Shown: piece after piece, positions 1 through 8,162 of the stretch
Numbering within the stretch: position 1 is the stretch's first letter
How the letters are laid out: each line of letters starts with the position of its first letter
NCBI RefSeq assembly: GCF_004345645.1
Contig: NZ_SLWS01000012.1
Span: forward strand, 62,001-126,000
Reading direction: 5' to 3'
DNA length: 64,000 nucleotides
From: Actinocrispum wychmicini
GTDB taxonomy: Bacteria > Actinomycetota > Actinomycetes > Mycobacteriales > Pseudonocardiaceae
The notes under the pieces: model-generated
What the model was told of the DNA's origin: nothing
What the model saw: the letters and a program-made list of their open reading frames with translations, nothing else
Database searches by the model: none
Position numbers and translations under genes: made by a program

Positions 1-219
1 GGCGGCGGCCGCGATCCCGATCGCGGGGACGGCGAACCCCACGAGGATCCCTGCCGCGCCGGCCGCTTTCGCCATGCCCAGCCAGAACAGCCACGACCGC
101 GGTACCCCGTAGCTGGTCATGTTCTCGAGAATCGACTTGGCACGGACGAAGTTCGCGATGGCTGCCGCGATGTTGACGGCCGCGGTCACGGCCGCCACGG
201 CGACGTAGGCGGTGAACAC
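1..219 (-). CDS. DoxX-like small membrane protein, C-terminus cut by window edge
   Basis: The reading frame runs off the left edge, so only the first 73 codons are visible. It starts at a GTG preceded by an AAAGGAG ribosome site. The visible part has two hydrophobic segments around a short charged stretch (NFVRAKSI, then MTSYGVPRSWLFWLG), the pattern of the DoxX-like family of small four-helix membrane proteins. It diverges from the LysR regulator at 311, about 90 bp away, which is the usual arrangement for a LysR target. Family assignment rests on a fragment, and the function is unknown. Confidence 0.6.
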   Translation of the reverse strand, partial: MFTAYVAVAAVTAAVNIAAAIANFVRAKSILENMTSYGVPRSWLFWLGMAKAAGAAGILVGFAVPAIGIAAAA

Positions 220-310
220 CTGGGACTCCTTTCAACGGACCGGGGTCTGTCCCAGACCCTGTCGTGGAGCCCCGCTTGGCGTCCAATACCTGCTTCTATA
301 ACCTGTTGGA

Positions 311-1207
311 ATGGATGTGGACACTCGGTTGGTGCGGTCCTTCGCCGCGGTCGCCGCCGAAGGCAGCCTCACTCGGGCCGCCCAACGGCTGTACGTGTCC
401 CAGCCGGCACTGACCAAGCAGATCAAGCACCTGGAAGACCTGCTCGGCGTGCGGTTGTTCACCCGCTCACGCACCGGGATGGCGCTCACCGAGGCGGGCC
501 AGGCCCTGGCTGAACGAGCGCCGGCGCTGTTGGCCTTGTCCGACGAGGTGCTGCGGGACACGAAGGCCGCGGCCAGCCTCGCCGCCCGTGTCCTGCGCGT
601 CGGTTTCCTCGCCAGCGCCGCCAACGAGGCCACCCAGGACATCATCGCCCGGTTCAGCCAGGTCCGGCCGGGCTGGCGGGTGGACATGCGACAGGCGACG
701 TGGTCGGACCCGTCCGCCGGACTGGCCGACGGAAAAGTCGACGCCGCCCTGCTCCGCCTGCCCTTCCCCGGCCAGGACACCCTCCGGGTGGCGGTACTGC
801 TCACCGAGCCCCGGTGGGTCGCGTTGCCCTCGGCCCACCCACTCGCGGCCCGGGACGAGATCGCTTTCCGGGAACTGTGGGACGAGCCGTTCGTCGCCGC
901 CCCGGCGGAAACCGGCTGGTGGCGTGACCAGTGGCTGGCAGCCGATGAACGCGACGGCCACCCGGTACGGATCGGCGCGACCACCGACCAGCCCTATGAC
1001 TGGCTGGAGGCCATCGCCAACGGCTACGGCGTCGCCCTCGCCCCCGAGTCGGCAGCCCGGTTCTACGCCCGTCCCGGCATCACCTACCGTCCGGTCACCG
1101 GGGTCAGCCCCAGCCAGGTCGGGATCGCCTGGCCACCGGCGGCCGACGCCAACCCGGTCGTGCGGGACTTCGTGCGATGCTGCCTGGAGACCGTCAACCC
1201 TGAGTGA
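311..1207 (+). CDS. LysR-family transcriptional regulator
   Basis: A 298-residue protein of normal LysR length. The N-terminal winged helix-turn-helix covers roughly residues 1-60 (SLTRAAQRLYVSQPALTKQI is the recognition region) and is followed by a linker helix. The type 2 periplasmic-binding-like effector domain runs from about residue 90 to the end. The effector is unknown. Divergent placement from the DoxX-like gene suggests that gene is its target. The 3' end overlaps the convergent DHFR-like gene by 14 bp. The start at 311 leaves the full HTH intact. Confidence 0.9.
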   Translation: MDVDTRLVRSFAAVAAEGSLTRAAQRLYVSQPALTKQIKHLEDLLGVRLFTRSRTGMALTEAGQALAERAPALLALSDEVLRDTKAAASLAARVLRVGFLASAANEATQDIIARFSQVRPGWRVDMRQATWSDPSAGLADGKVDAALLRLPFPGQDTLRVAVLLTEPRWVALPSAHPLAARDEIAFRELWDEPFVAAPAETGWWRDQWLAADERDGHPVRIGATTDQPYDWLEAIANGYGVALAPESAARFYARPGITYRPVTGVSPSQVGIAWPPAADANPVVRDFVRCCLETVNPE

Positions 1208-1808
1208 TCACCTTGTAGGACAAGTGTTCCGCGGCCGGCGCGGAGACCGACGCCACCAGCTCCAGCCGGATCCGCGTCGACTCCTCGGCCGGGAACAGCC
1301 GGGTGCCCCCGCCGAGGACCAAGGGAGCGAGGTGGATGTGCAGCAGGTCCACCAAGCCCGCCGCCAGGACCGCGTGGCACGTCTCGCCGCCGCCCATGAC
1401 CACGACGTCCCTGTCCCCTGCCGCGGCACGGGCTTTGGCCACCGCGCTGTGCACGCCGTCGGTGACGAACGTGAACCGGTCGCCGAGCCGCCATGTCTCC
1501 GGTGCCTCGTGGGTCACCACGAACACCGGTGGCGGCGCGACGGTCTGGTCACGTTCCGCGCCATAGCCCATGTCGTCGCTCCAACCACCGGGGGCGTCGA
1601 TGACATCGAACAGGCGGCGGCCCATGACCACGGCACCGCTCCGGGCAACCATGTCGTCCAGGACCTTCTGGTTGGCCGGCGCCCCGTTGAACACCCACTC
1701 GTGCAACGGTTCGCCGTCCACACCCAGCCCGTGCTCCACGCCCGCGCCGGGCGCCGTCACGTATCCGTCGAGGGACATGGTGATGTCCACGATCACCTGG
1801 CCGCTCAC
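1194..1808 (-). CDS. Dihydrofolate-reductase-like (RibD C-terminal domain) protein
   Basis: A 204-residue protein of the RibD C-terminal/DHFR-like fold. Diagnostic stretches are the opening VIVDITMSLDGYV, the AVVMGRRLFD helix and the nucleotide-binding VVVMGGGET. Members are NADPH-dependent reductases, but the substrate of this stand-alone group is usually unknown and true folate reduction is unlikely. The GTG start at 1808 overlaps the stop of the SRPBCC gene (GTGA), so the two are translationally coupled. It is the last gene of the ArsR-SRPBCC-DHFR operon. Confidence 0.85.
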   Translation of the reverse strand: MSGQVIVDITMSLDGYVTAPGAGVEHGLGVDGEPLHEWVFNGAPANQKVLDDMVARSGAVVMGRRLFDVIDAPGGWSDDMGYGAERDQTVAPPPVFVVTHEAPETWRLGDRFTFVTDGVHSAVAKARAAAGDRDVVVMGGGETCHAVLAAGLVDLLHIHLAPLVLGGGTRLFPAEESTRIRLELVASVSAPAAEHLSYKVITQG

Positions 1809-2269
1809 CGGGCCAACACCTCGTCCAGCCGCGCCATCGAGTCCCGCACGCCGGTCTCCATGCCGCTGGCGATCATCCCGTCCCGGCTCTCCACCGACGG
1901 GTAGACGGCGTGGGTGTGCACGCGGGTCCGTCCGCCGAGGTCCTCGAAGGTCAACGTCTCCAGGCTGACGTCGTTCGGCCAACCGTCGTACTGGAAGGTC
2001 TGCACGATCTGCTTGTTCGTCTCGACCGTGTGGAACACGCCGCGGAAGCCGTGCTCGCCGTCGGTGTCACGGTGGATATAGCGGTAACGACCGCCGGGCG
2101 TCACGTCGTACTCGATCAGCTCCATCGTGCCCCCGTGCGGGCCCAGCCACTGCGGAATGAGGTCCGGGTCGGTCCACGCCCGGTACACCTGCGCCGGGGT
2201 CGCGTCGAACTCGCGGACGACGTCGATGAACGGCGTGTTCGGCTGGGCGGTGATCGTGGTCTCGTTCAT
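1805..2269 (-). CDS. SRPBCC/AHSA1-family protein
   Basis: A 154-residue START-like (SRPBCC, Aha1/CalC type) protein. It shows the family opening FDATPAQVYRAWTDPDLIPQWLGP, the middle GGRYRYIHRD/HGFRGVFH strands and a long C-terminal helix (GMETGVRDSMARLDEVL). Such proteins bind hydrophobic ligands and are very often encoded directly downstream of an ArsR regulator, as here. Start and stop codons overlap both neighbours by 4 bp, which marks a tight operon. The ligand is not known. Confidence 0.85.
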   Translation of the reverse strand: MNETTITAQPNTPFIDVVREFDATPAQVYRAWTDPDLIPQWLGPHGGTMELIEYDVTPGGRYRYIHRDTDGEHGFRGVFHTVETNKQIVQTFQYDGWPNDVSLETLTFEDLGGRTRVHTHAVYPSVESRDGMIASGMETGVRDSMARLDEVLAR

Positions 2270-2610
2270 GTCTCCTGCTCCTTCATGATGTCCAGAACCG
2301 CGTCAAGGCGGCGGTGCCGCTGCTCGACCGCCAGCCGGTAGGTGTCGATCCAGCTGGTCAACTCCTCCAGGGCGGCCGCGTTCAGGTGACAGGGGCGACG
2401 CTGGGCGTCCCGGCTCCGGGTGATCAGCCCAGCCGCCTCCAGCACCTGGATGTGCCGTGAGACTGCCTGCTTGGTGATGGGGAACGGTTCGGCGAGTTCG
2501 TTGACGGTCGCCTCACCACGGGACAGCCGCGCGATCATCGCCCGCCGAACCGGATCCCCCAACGCGGTGAACGCCCGATCCAGCCTGTCGTCCACCTCAT
2601 CAACAGTCAT
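2266..2610 (-). CDS. ArsR-family winged-helix repressor
   Basis: A 114-residue ArsR/SmtB-type regulator. The HTH is plain around residues 15-70 (LGDPVRRAMIARLSRGEATV, then TKQAVSRHIQVLEAAGLI). No cysteine cluster for arsenic or metal sensing is visible, so it belongs to the non-metal ArsR group that accompanies SRPBCC proteins. I chose the ATG at 2610; an in-frame TTG at 2619 is the alternative. It heads the three-gene operon and probably represses it through the inverted repeat at 2632-2647. Confidence 0.88.
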   Translation of the reverse strand: MTVDEVDDRLDRAFTALGDPVRRAMIARLSRGEATVNELAEPFPITKQAVSRHIQVLEAAGLITRSRDAQRRPCHLNAAALEELTSWIDTYRLAVEQRHRRLDAVLDIMKEQET

Positions 2611-2631
2611 GTTGGTCAACTCATCTCTTTA

Positions 2632-2647
2632 TCAACCGATACGTTGA
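2632..2647. promoter_or_regulatory. Inverted repeat, probable ArsR operator
   Basis: Perfect 5-bp arms TCAAC and GTTGA around a 6-nt spacer sit about 22 bp upstream of the ArsR start. On the minus strand a TATAGT hexamer, a plausible -10 box, lies just before it. Another TCAAC copy lies closer to the start codon. The position fits autoregulation; binding is inferred. Confidence 0.45.
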
Positions 2648-2956
2648 CTATAGAGGTAGGCGGGGACGAGGGCAAGCCTCAGCCAGCCCGAAGACCACCG
2701 CGGACGGGACGGCCACCGGGCTCGGCCTGGCCAAACCCGAAACTCCAGGGCGAGCGGCGGGACCAGACCCGGCAGGCCAGCAGGTCGGTAGGCACGCAGG
2801 TCGGCACGCTCGACAGACCCAGCGGCCGGCAGGTCGACACGCCCGGCAGGGCCGGCAGGGCCGGCAGGGCCGGCAGGGCCGGCAGGGCCGGCAGACCCAG
2901 CGGGTCGACAGATCCGACAGCCGCGGCAGATCTGGTGGCCGGCAGGTCCTGGTGGG
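2648..2956. repeat. Gene-free stretch with 9-bp tandem repeats
   Basis: About 309 bp between the ArsR promoter and the lipoprotein stop codon. It holds five exact head-to-tail copies of GGCAGGGCC at 2845-2889, flanked by decayed copies (GGCAGGTCG, GGCAGACCC) from about 2770 to 2945. Reading frames through it encode only low-complexity Gly-Pro-Ala or Arg runs on either strand, so I see no gene here. It may be a slippage-prone minisatellite. Confidence 0.75.
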
Positions 2957-3508
2957 TCAGCCCGTCGCGCGCACCGAGAAGTGGGTGATCGTGCCGCCTT
3001 TGACTGTGTACGTGCCGTGGTAGCTGCGGTTGGTCCCGTCGGTCTGCTGCGCCATGAGGTCTGCCGTGACAGTGTTACCGTCGACCGCCACGATGGTGAC
3101 AGTGTCATGGTCGGTGGTGGCGAAGCCCGCGGCGAACGCGGAGTAGGACTGGCCGACGTTCTTGCCGCCCAGGTCCCACGCCCGCTGGTAGTCCCGGTTG
3201 TTGATGGCGTCGAAGTACGCCTGGACCACGGCTTGGGGGTCATCAGGGGGCGGCACGCCCGGTGGGGTGGTGACCGTGACAGTGTCAGCGTCACTCGATG
3301 GTGACGGTGACACTGTCGACGTTGACGGTGACAGTGTCGACGTCGTGGGGTTGGGAGCGCTGCCGACGTTGGAAATGGACGGCAGCGCGGGGCTCTGACG
3401 CGAACTGGTGGCAGCCAGCGCGACGCCCCGCACAGTGGTTCCGCCACAGCCGCTGACGGCCACAACCGCGACGACCATCGCGACGACAACCGCCAACGCC
3501 AGCCCCAT
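2957..3508 (-). CDS. Putative lipoprotein with NTF2-like C-terminal domain
   Basis: A 183-residue exported protein of unknown function. The ATG at 3508 starts a hydrophobic signal ending in the lipobox VAVSGCGG, so the cysteine would be lipidated after cleavage. A Ser/Thr/Pro-rich linker follows (about residues 45-90). A C-terminal domain of about 95 residues then begins DPQAVVQAYFDAINNRDYQRAWDL, a pattern seen in NTF2-like extracellular domains. The linker DNA contains repeated GTGACAGTGTC-type words. An earlier in-frame start at 3559 or 3607 would add an arginine-rich leader and is less likely. Confidence 0.65.
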   Translation of the reverse strand: MGLALAVVVAMVVAVVAVSGCGGTTVRGVALAATSSRQSPALPSISNVGSAPNPTTSTLSPSTSTVSPSPSSDADTVTVTTPPGVPPPDDPQAVVQAYFDAINNRDYQRAWDLGGKNVGQSYSAFAAGFATTDHDTVTIVAVDGNTVTADLMAQQTDGTNRSYHGTYTVKGGTITHFSVRATG

Positions 3509-3623
3509 GCGCTTCACATCCAGACGTGTCGACCCTGCCCCCGACACCGTTACCGACATCCCACGGCGACGGGAACGCGAGACACGCCGTACGAGAACCC
3601 GAGACACGCGGTATCCGACACTG

Positions 3624-4640
3624 TCAACGATGTCCGGCGGCTACGGTGAGCCTGGGCACGACCAGGACGTCGTCATGCTCCAGGGCCAAGTGGGCCGCAC
3701 GATAGGCCGAACGGGCGCCGTCGAGCACTTTGCCCCGGTCGCGTTCGAGCCGATGCACCTCCGGTGTCCCGGGTAACGGCGCCAGGTCCAGGACGGCCGG
3801 TGCGCCCGGCTGGCGAATGCTCCGGGTCAGGTACGGCCGGCCGGTGCCCAGGTACTCACGCGTCGACACGAGGAACCCGGTGCCGAGGCCGGGCCGTAGG
3901 CGGTCGAGATGCCGGGCCAGCAGCCGGGTTGTCCATCGCGGCTCGGTGCGCATGGTCCCCATTGGCTTGGTGCTCAACGACAGGATGTGGGTGCACCCGT
4001 CGAGCACGGCCGCGCGGTACGGGTGGGGCCGCAGCATGCCGCCGTCCATCGCGCGATGACCACGGAAGGTCGTCGTTCCTCGCCCGGCGATCGGCAGCCA
4101 CACGCTGGCCCGCAGGGCGGACCGCAGGTCGGTGGTGGACTCGAAGTCGCTGACGTCCAACGGTTCCAGGGTGTCCACGTCGGTGACCAGCACGTGCAAC
4201 CGTTGTGGCGCCGCCACGATCGACGAGTAGTCCAGCGGTTTCCGCGAACCGAGCACCACGTCGAACAGGTAGTCCAGGCTCATCGGCCCGTCCCCCCGCA
4301 GCACCCGGCGGTAGTCCAGGAAGTCGGCCGTGGTCAGGTCGTCGAAGTAGATGGACAACGGGAACCACGTGCCCCTGGTCACGAAGTAGGCGCCGTTGAC
4401 CGCGCCCGAGGAGCACGAGTACACGTCGTCGAAACAGTCGGCGTAACCGAGGTCCTCCAGGGCGGTGATCATCGCCCCGGACACCACTCCCCGCATGCCC
4501 CCGCCTTCGACGGCCAGGCCCACCTTGTACCCGTCATCCCGGTGGCCCGGTGTGCTTCCGGTGGCACGTCGGGCCTGAATCACCTGCCGCACGGGATGTT
4601 CCGGCGCCCACGGGGACGCCGTCCGACCGCTCGTCGTCAT
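3624..4640 (-). CDS. Patatin-like phospholipase
   Basis: A 338-residue patatin-family acyl hydrolase. The oxyanion-hole glycine motif is GLAVEGGGMRG (about residue 40). The nucleophile region reads YSCSSGAVNG where the family usually has GxSxG, and the Asp of the catalytic dyad is in RAMDGGML. The central glycine-serine context is slightly unusual, but serine and dyad aspartate are both present. No signal peptide is visible, so it is probably cytosolic. It stands alone and diverges from the secreted hydrolase at 4753. Predicted to hydrolyse phospholipids or other acyl esters. Confidence 0.87.
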   Translation of the reverse strand: MTTSGRTASPWAPEHPVRQVIQARRATGSTPGHRDDGYKVGLAVEGGGMRGVVSGAMITALEDLGYADCFDDVYSCSSGAVNGAYFVTRGTWFPLSIYFDDLTTADFLDYRRVLRGDGPMSLDYLFDVVLGSRKPLDYSSIVAAPQRLHVLVTDVDTLEPLDVSDFESTTDLRSALRASVWLPIAGRGTTTFRGHRAMDGGMLRPHPYRAAVLDGCTHILSLSTKPMGTMRTEPRWTTRLLARHLDRLRPGLGTGFLVSTREYLGTGRPYLTRSIRQPGAPAVLDLAPLPGTPEVHRLERDRGKVLDGARSAYRAAHLALEHDDVLVVPRLTVAAGHR

Positions 4641-4752
4641 GGTTCCAGTTTGACAGGGCGGAGAAGTTGATTTGCCGGGTCAACTTGGGTCGACCGGAAT
4701 GTCCGTCCGCGGCCCGACGCCGTACGCCGGCGCCGTCCATACGTTCGGGCGC

Positions 4753-6189
4753 ATGGGATTTCGACATTTGGCCGCGGTCGCGGTCACGATGGCCGTCGGG
4801 GTGTCGGTGTGCACCGCGTCGGCACAAGCATGTGACCGGCTCATCTGGTCCGCGGACCTGTGCCCGGACGGTTACCGCGGGGTGGAGTGCGCGACACTCA
4901 CTGTGCCGGTGGACTACCACGACCCGCGGGCCGGGACGATCGGCATCGCGGTGTCCCGGTTGAAGACCACCTCTTCGGCGCGGCGGGGTGTGTTGGTCGT
5001 CAACCAGGGCGGTCCGGCGCCGCACCTGGGCGACACCATGGGGTTCGACCACACAGCGCCGGAGTTGGCGAAGTCGTACGACGTGATCAGCTTCGACCAG
5101 CGCGGGTTCGGCCACAGCGCGCCCGTGGCTTGCCAGGTCCCCGCGGACCGGCAGGTGCTCATCCCCTGGCCTCGACCGGGCGGGTTCGCCGAGGACGTGC
5201 GCGTGGCCCAGGACATAGCCAAGACGTGCGTGGAACAGAACGGTCCGGTGCTCGCGCACATGGGCACCGCGTACGTGGCTCGGGACATGGAGTTGCTGCG
5301 AAAGGCGATCGGCGAGGACAAGATCAGCTACCTCGGTCTGTCGTACGGCAGCTACCCCGGCACGGCCTACGCCTCACTGTTCCCCGAGCACACGGACCGG
5401 GTGGTGCTCGCGGACGTGGCGTCGCCGACACGGATGTGGCGCGGGCTGTGGCAGCGCAGCCTCGGCGACGGCCTGGAGATCCGGTTCCCGGACTTCGGCC
5501 GGTTCGCCACCGACCTGGGACACAGCCCGGCGGAGGTACGGGACCGGTTCATCGCGATCGCGGCGGACCTGGACCATACGCCGCTGCCGACCCCGGCGGG
5601 CGTTCTGGGCGGCAACGAGTTCCGGATGGCGACCTACGCGGCCATGAAGGACGACTCGATGTTCCCGACCCTGGCCCGACTCGCCCGCGCCGTACTGGCC
5701 CGGGACGCGGGCACCGCCGCGGACGCCGCCCGGCAGGTCGGCACGTGGGCCGTCGACCCCACCGGGCAGATGCCCGCGCGGTTGTTGGGTGTGTCCTGCG
5801 ACGACGCCTCCTGGCCCCGGTCACCGGCGGTCTACGAGCCCGAGACGCGGGCGGACGCGGCCAGGTACCCGCTGTCGGCGGGCGCGGGCTCGAACATCTG
5901 GCCGTGCGCGTTCTGGCCGTATCCGGTGGACGAGCAGGTCAGGGTCAACCCGCGTGCGCAACGCAACATCCTGATCCTCAACAACACGCGTGATCCGTCC
6001 ACGCCGATGGCGAACGCGGTCGAACTGCGGGCCGCCTTCGCGGACCGGGCGCGTCTGGTGACCGTCGACGGCGGCGGACACGGCAGCTACCTGTACACGA
6101 AGAACACGTGCGCCAACGCCGCCGGCAACCGGTTCCTGACCGGCGGGCCGCTGCCCGCGGCGGACACGTTCTGCCCGGAAAATCCATAA
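4753..6189 (+). CDS. Secreted alpha/beta hydrolase, tripeptidyl-aminopeptidase-like
   Basis: A 478-residue exported alpha/beta hydrolase of the actinomycete SlpD/TAP group. The start at 4753 gives a signal peptide (MGFRHLAAVAVTMAVGV ... ASAQA). The nucleophile elbow is GLSYGSYPG (about residue 197). The acid is in NNTRDPSTP and the histidine in DGGGHGSYL near the C-terminus, followed by the C-terminal TAP-like domain with paired cysteines. Family members remove N-terminal tripeptides from extracellular proteins. Monocistronic: a strong terminator follows at 6206. Confidence 0.87.
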   Translation: MGFRHLAAVAVTMAVGVSVCTASAQACDRLIWSADLCPDGYRGVECATLTVPVDYHDPRAGTIGIAVSRLKTTSSARRGVLVVNQGGPAPHLGDTMGFDHTAPELAKSYDVISFDQRGFGHSAPVACQVPADRQVLIPWPRPGGFAEDVRVAQDIAKTCVEQNGPVLAHMGTAYVARDMELLRKAIGEDKISYLGLSYGSYPGTAYASLFPEHTDRVVLADVASPTRMWRGLWQRSLGDGLEIRFPDFGRFATDLGHSPAEVRDRFIAIAADLDHTPLPTPAGVLGGNEFRMATYAAMKDDSMFPTLARLARAVLARDAGTAADAARQVGTWAVDPTGQMPARLLGVSCDDASWPRSPAVYEPETRADAARYPLSAGAGSNIWPCAFWPYPVDEQVRVNPRAQRNILILNNTRDPSTPMANAVELRAAFADRARLVTVDGGGHGSYLYTKNTCANAAGNRFLTGGPLPAADTFCPENP

Positions 6190-6205
6190 AGGACACATGA
6201 TCGCG

Positions 6206-6239
6206 ATCCCGGCCGGCGTTGATCGACGCCGGCCGGGAT
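6206..6239 (+). terminator. Rho-independent-type hairpin after the secreted hydrolase
   Basis: A perfect 14-bp stem (ATCCCGGCCGGCGT and its complement) with a 6-nt loop begins 17 nt after the stop codon. The following T-tract is weak, as is common in actinomycetes. Confidence 0.8.
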
Positions 6240-6311
6240 TGCGGCTGTGTTGCGCGGCGAACCTACCTTCGGATCCCAGAGAACCACGTTCACCTCGGCG
6301 GAGGAGGATTC

Positions 6312-6926
6312 GTGACCGCGACCCACATCGGCCTGGCCGGAACCCGCATCGACGGGGACACGCACTGGTGTCCTGGCTGCGGGGACTTCGCGGCGCTTGA
6401 CACCGTCCAGGCGGTGCTGCCCACGCTTGGGCTGGAGCGGGACAAGATCGTGCTGTTCTCCGGAATCGGCTGCACCCGGTTCACGCACCACCGGATCATC
6501 GACGGGATGCACGTGGTGCACGGCCAGGGCCCGGCGGTGGTCAGTGAGCTGGCCACGAGCCGGCTGGACCTGTCGGTCTGGGTCGTCATCCGCGACGGCC
6601 ACACCATGACCGCGGGCGGCAACCACCTGATCGACTCCCTGCGCAGCAACGTGAACGTCAAGGTCCTGTTGTACGACACCCAGCCGGACCCGCTGGCGGT
6701 CGGCTGCGAGATCACGTTCCTCGGCCGGGCCGCCGACAGCGACCTGGCCGCCCTCACCGAGGTGTTGTCCCGAGCCGCCCGGCACCGCGGCTCGGCGCTG
6801 GTGCAGGTCCGGCCGGACGGGCAGGTCATCAGCCCGGCCGGGGTCCTGCGCCAGGTGCACCGACCGGTCCCCGGTTCGGCCGGGGCCGGAGCGGATTTCA
6901 CCGCCCTCTTCACCGGCAGCAACTGA
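6312..6926 (+). CDS. Short 2-oxoacid:ferredoxin oxidoreductase beta-subunit (KorB)-like protein
   Basis: A 204-residue homologue of the thiamine-diphosphate beta subunit of 2-oxoacid ferredoxin oxidoreductases, which normally has about 300-350 residues. It keeps the entry motif HWCPGCGDFAAL, the GIGCTRF loop, LDLSVWVV and GGNHLID. The ThDP/Mg motif is altered: family members read GDGDALSIGGNHL, this protein reads RDGHTMTAGGNHL. The alpha-subunit gene is missing and the C-terminal third is lost. The start is a GTG with a strong GGAGGA site. It lies 11 nt upstream of metK. Redox catalysis is doubtful; a repurposed role in the SAM cassette is my inference. Confidence 0.75.
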   Translation: MTATHIGLAGTRIDGDTHWCPGCGDFAALDTVQAVLPTLGLERDKIVLFSGIGCTRFTHHRIIDGMHVVHGQGPAVVSELATSRLDLSVWVVIRDGHTMTAGGNHLIDSLRSNVNVKVLLYDTQPDPLAVGCEITFLGRAADSDLAALTEVLSRAARHRGSALVQVRPDGQVISPAGVLRQVHRPVPGSAGAGADFTALFTGSN

Positions 6927-6937
6927 AGGAGATAGTC

Positions 6938-8131
6938 ATGTCACGTCGCCTGTTCACGTCCGAGTCGGTGACCGAAGGGCATCCCGACAAGATCTGCGAC
7001 GCCATCAGCGACACCGTGCTGGACGCGCTGCTCGCGCAGGACCCCCGCAGCCGGGTCGCGGTGGAGACCCTGATCACCACCGGTCAGGTGCACGTCGCCG
7101 GTGAGGTCACCACCGAGGCGTACGTGGACATTCCGAAGGTCGTCCGGGAGAAGATCCTGGAGATCGGCTACGACTCCTCGGTCAAGGGCTTCTGTGGTGA
7201 GTCCTGCGGTGTGAACGTCGCCATCGGCTCGCAGTCCCCGGACATCGCGCAGGGCGTCGACGACGCGTACGAGTCCCGCGTGGAGCAGCACGAGGACGAC
7301 ATCGACAAGCAGGGCGCCGGCGACCAGGGCCTGATGTTCGGTTACGCCTGCTCGGACACGCCCGAGTTGATGCCGCTGCCGATCGCGTTGGCGCACCGCC
7401 TGTCCCGCCGGCTGACCCAGGTCCGCAAGGACGGCACGCTGCCCTACCTGCGGCCGGACGGCAAGACGCAGGTCACCATCGAGTACGCCGGCGACCAGCC
7501 GGTCCGCCTGGACACCGTGGTGCTGTCGTCGCAGCACGCCGAGGGCGTCGACCTGGAGAAGCTGCTCGGTGTGGACGTCCGTGACCACGTCGTGCTGCCG
7601 GAGCTGGCCGAGCTGACCCTGGACACCGCCGACGTGCGGCTGCTGGTGAACCCGACCGGCCGGTTCGTGGTCGGTGGCCCGATGGGTGACGCCGGGCTGA
7701 CCGGCCGCAAGATCATCGTCGACACGTACGGCGGCATGGCCCGCCACGGTGGCGGCGCGTTCTCCGGCAAGGACCCGTCGAAGGTGGACCGCTCGGCCGC
7801 GTACGCGATGCGCTGGGTCGCCAAGAACGCCGTCGCCGCCGGTCTCGCGTCCCGCGTCGAGGTTCAGGTCGCGTACGCGATCGGCAAGGCCGCCCCGGTC
7901 GGCCTGTTCGTCGAGACGTTCGGCACCGAGACCGTCGACCCCACCAAGATCCAGCTGGCCATCGCCGAGGTCTTCGACCTGCGCCCGGCCGCCATCATCC
8001 GCGACCTGGACCTGCTGCGCCCGATCTACGCCCCCACCGCCGCGTACGGCCACTTCGGCCGCACCGATGTGGACCTGCCCTGGGAGCGCACCGACCGCGC
8101 CGAGGCCCTCAAGCAGATCATCGGCGTCTGA
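6938..8131 (+). CDS. metK: S-adenosylmethionine synthetase
   Basis: A 397-residue methionine adenosyltransferase that makes SAM from ATP and methionine. All hallmark motifs are present: TSESVTEGHPDKICD at the N-terminus, GAGDQGLMFGYA, the P-loop-like GGAFSGKDPSKVDRSAAY, and the C-terminal region ending in a RAEALK helix. Length is normal. It sits in a cassette with adenosine kinase and SAH hydrolase, so the three together regenerate the methyl donor and clear SAH and adenosine. Actinomycetes normally carry a separate housekeeping metK next to other genes; whether this is the only copy cannot be told here. Confidence 0.97.
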   Translation: MSRRLFTSESVTEGHPDKICDAISDTVLDALLAQDPRSRVAVETLITTGQVHVAGEVTTEAYVDIPKVVREKILEIGYDSSVKGFCGESCGVNVAIGSQSPDIAQGVDDAYESRVEQHEDDIDKQGAGDQGLMFGYACSDTPELMPLPIALAHRLSRRLTQVRKDGTLPYLRPDGKTQVTIEYAGDQPVRLDTVVLSSQHAEGVDLEKLLGVDVRDHVVLPELAELTLDTADVRLLVNPTGRFVVGGPMGDAGLTGRKIIVDTYGGMARHGGGAFSGKDPSKVDRSAAYAMRWVAKNAVAAGLASRVEVQVAYAIGKAAPVGLFVETFGTETVDPTKIQLAIAEVFDLRPAAIIRDLDLLRPIYAPTAAYGHFGRTDVDLPWERTDRAEALKQIIGV

Positions 8132-8162
8132 CCCGCCTGACCGGAGGAAAGTAGGTCCCACG

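Noticed and set aside
2845..2889. CRISPR-like array
   Set aside because: The repeats are 9 bp long and have no spacers, so this is a simple tandem repeat. No cas genes are present anywhere in the window.
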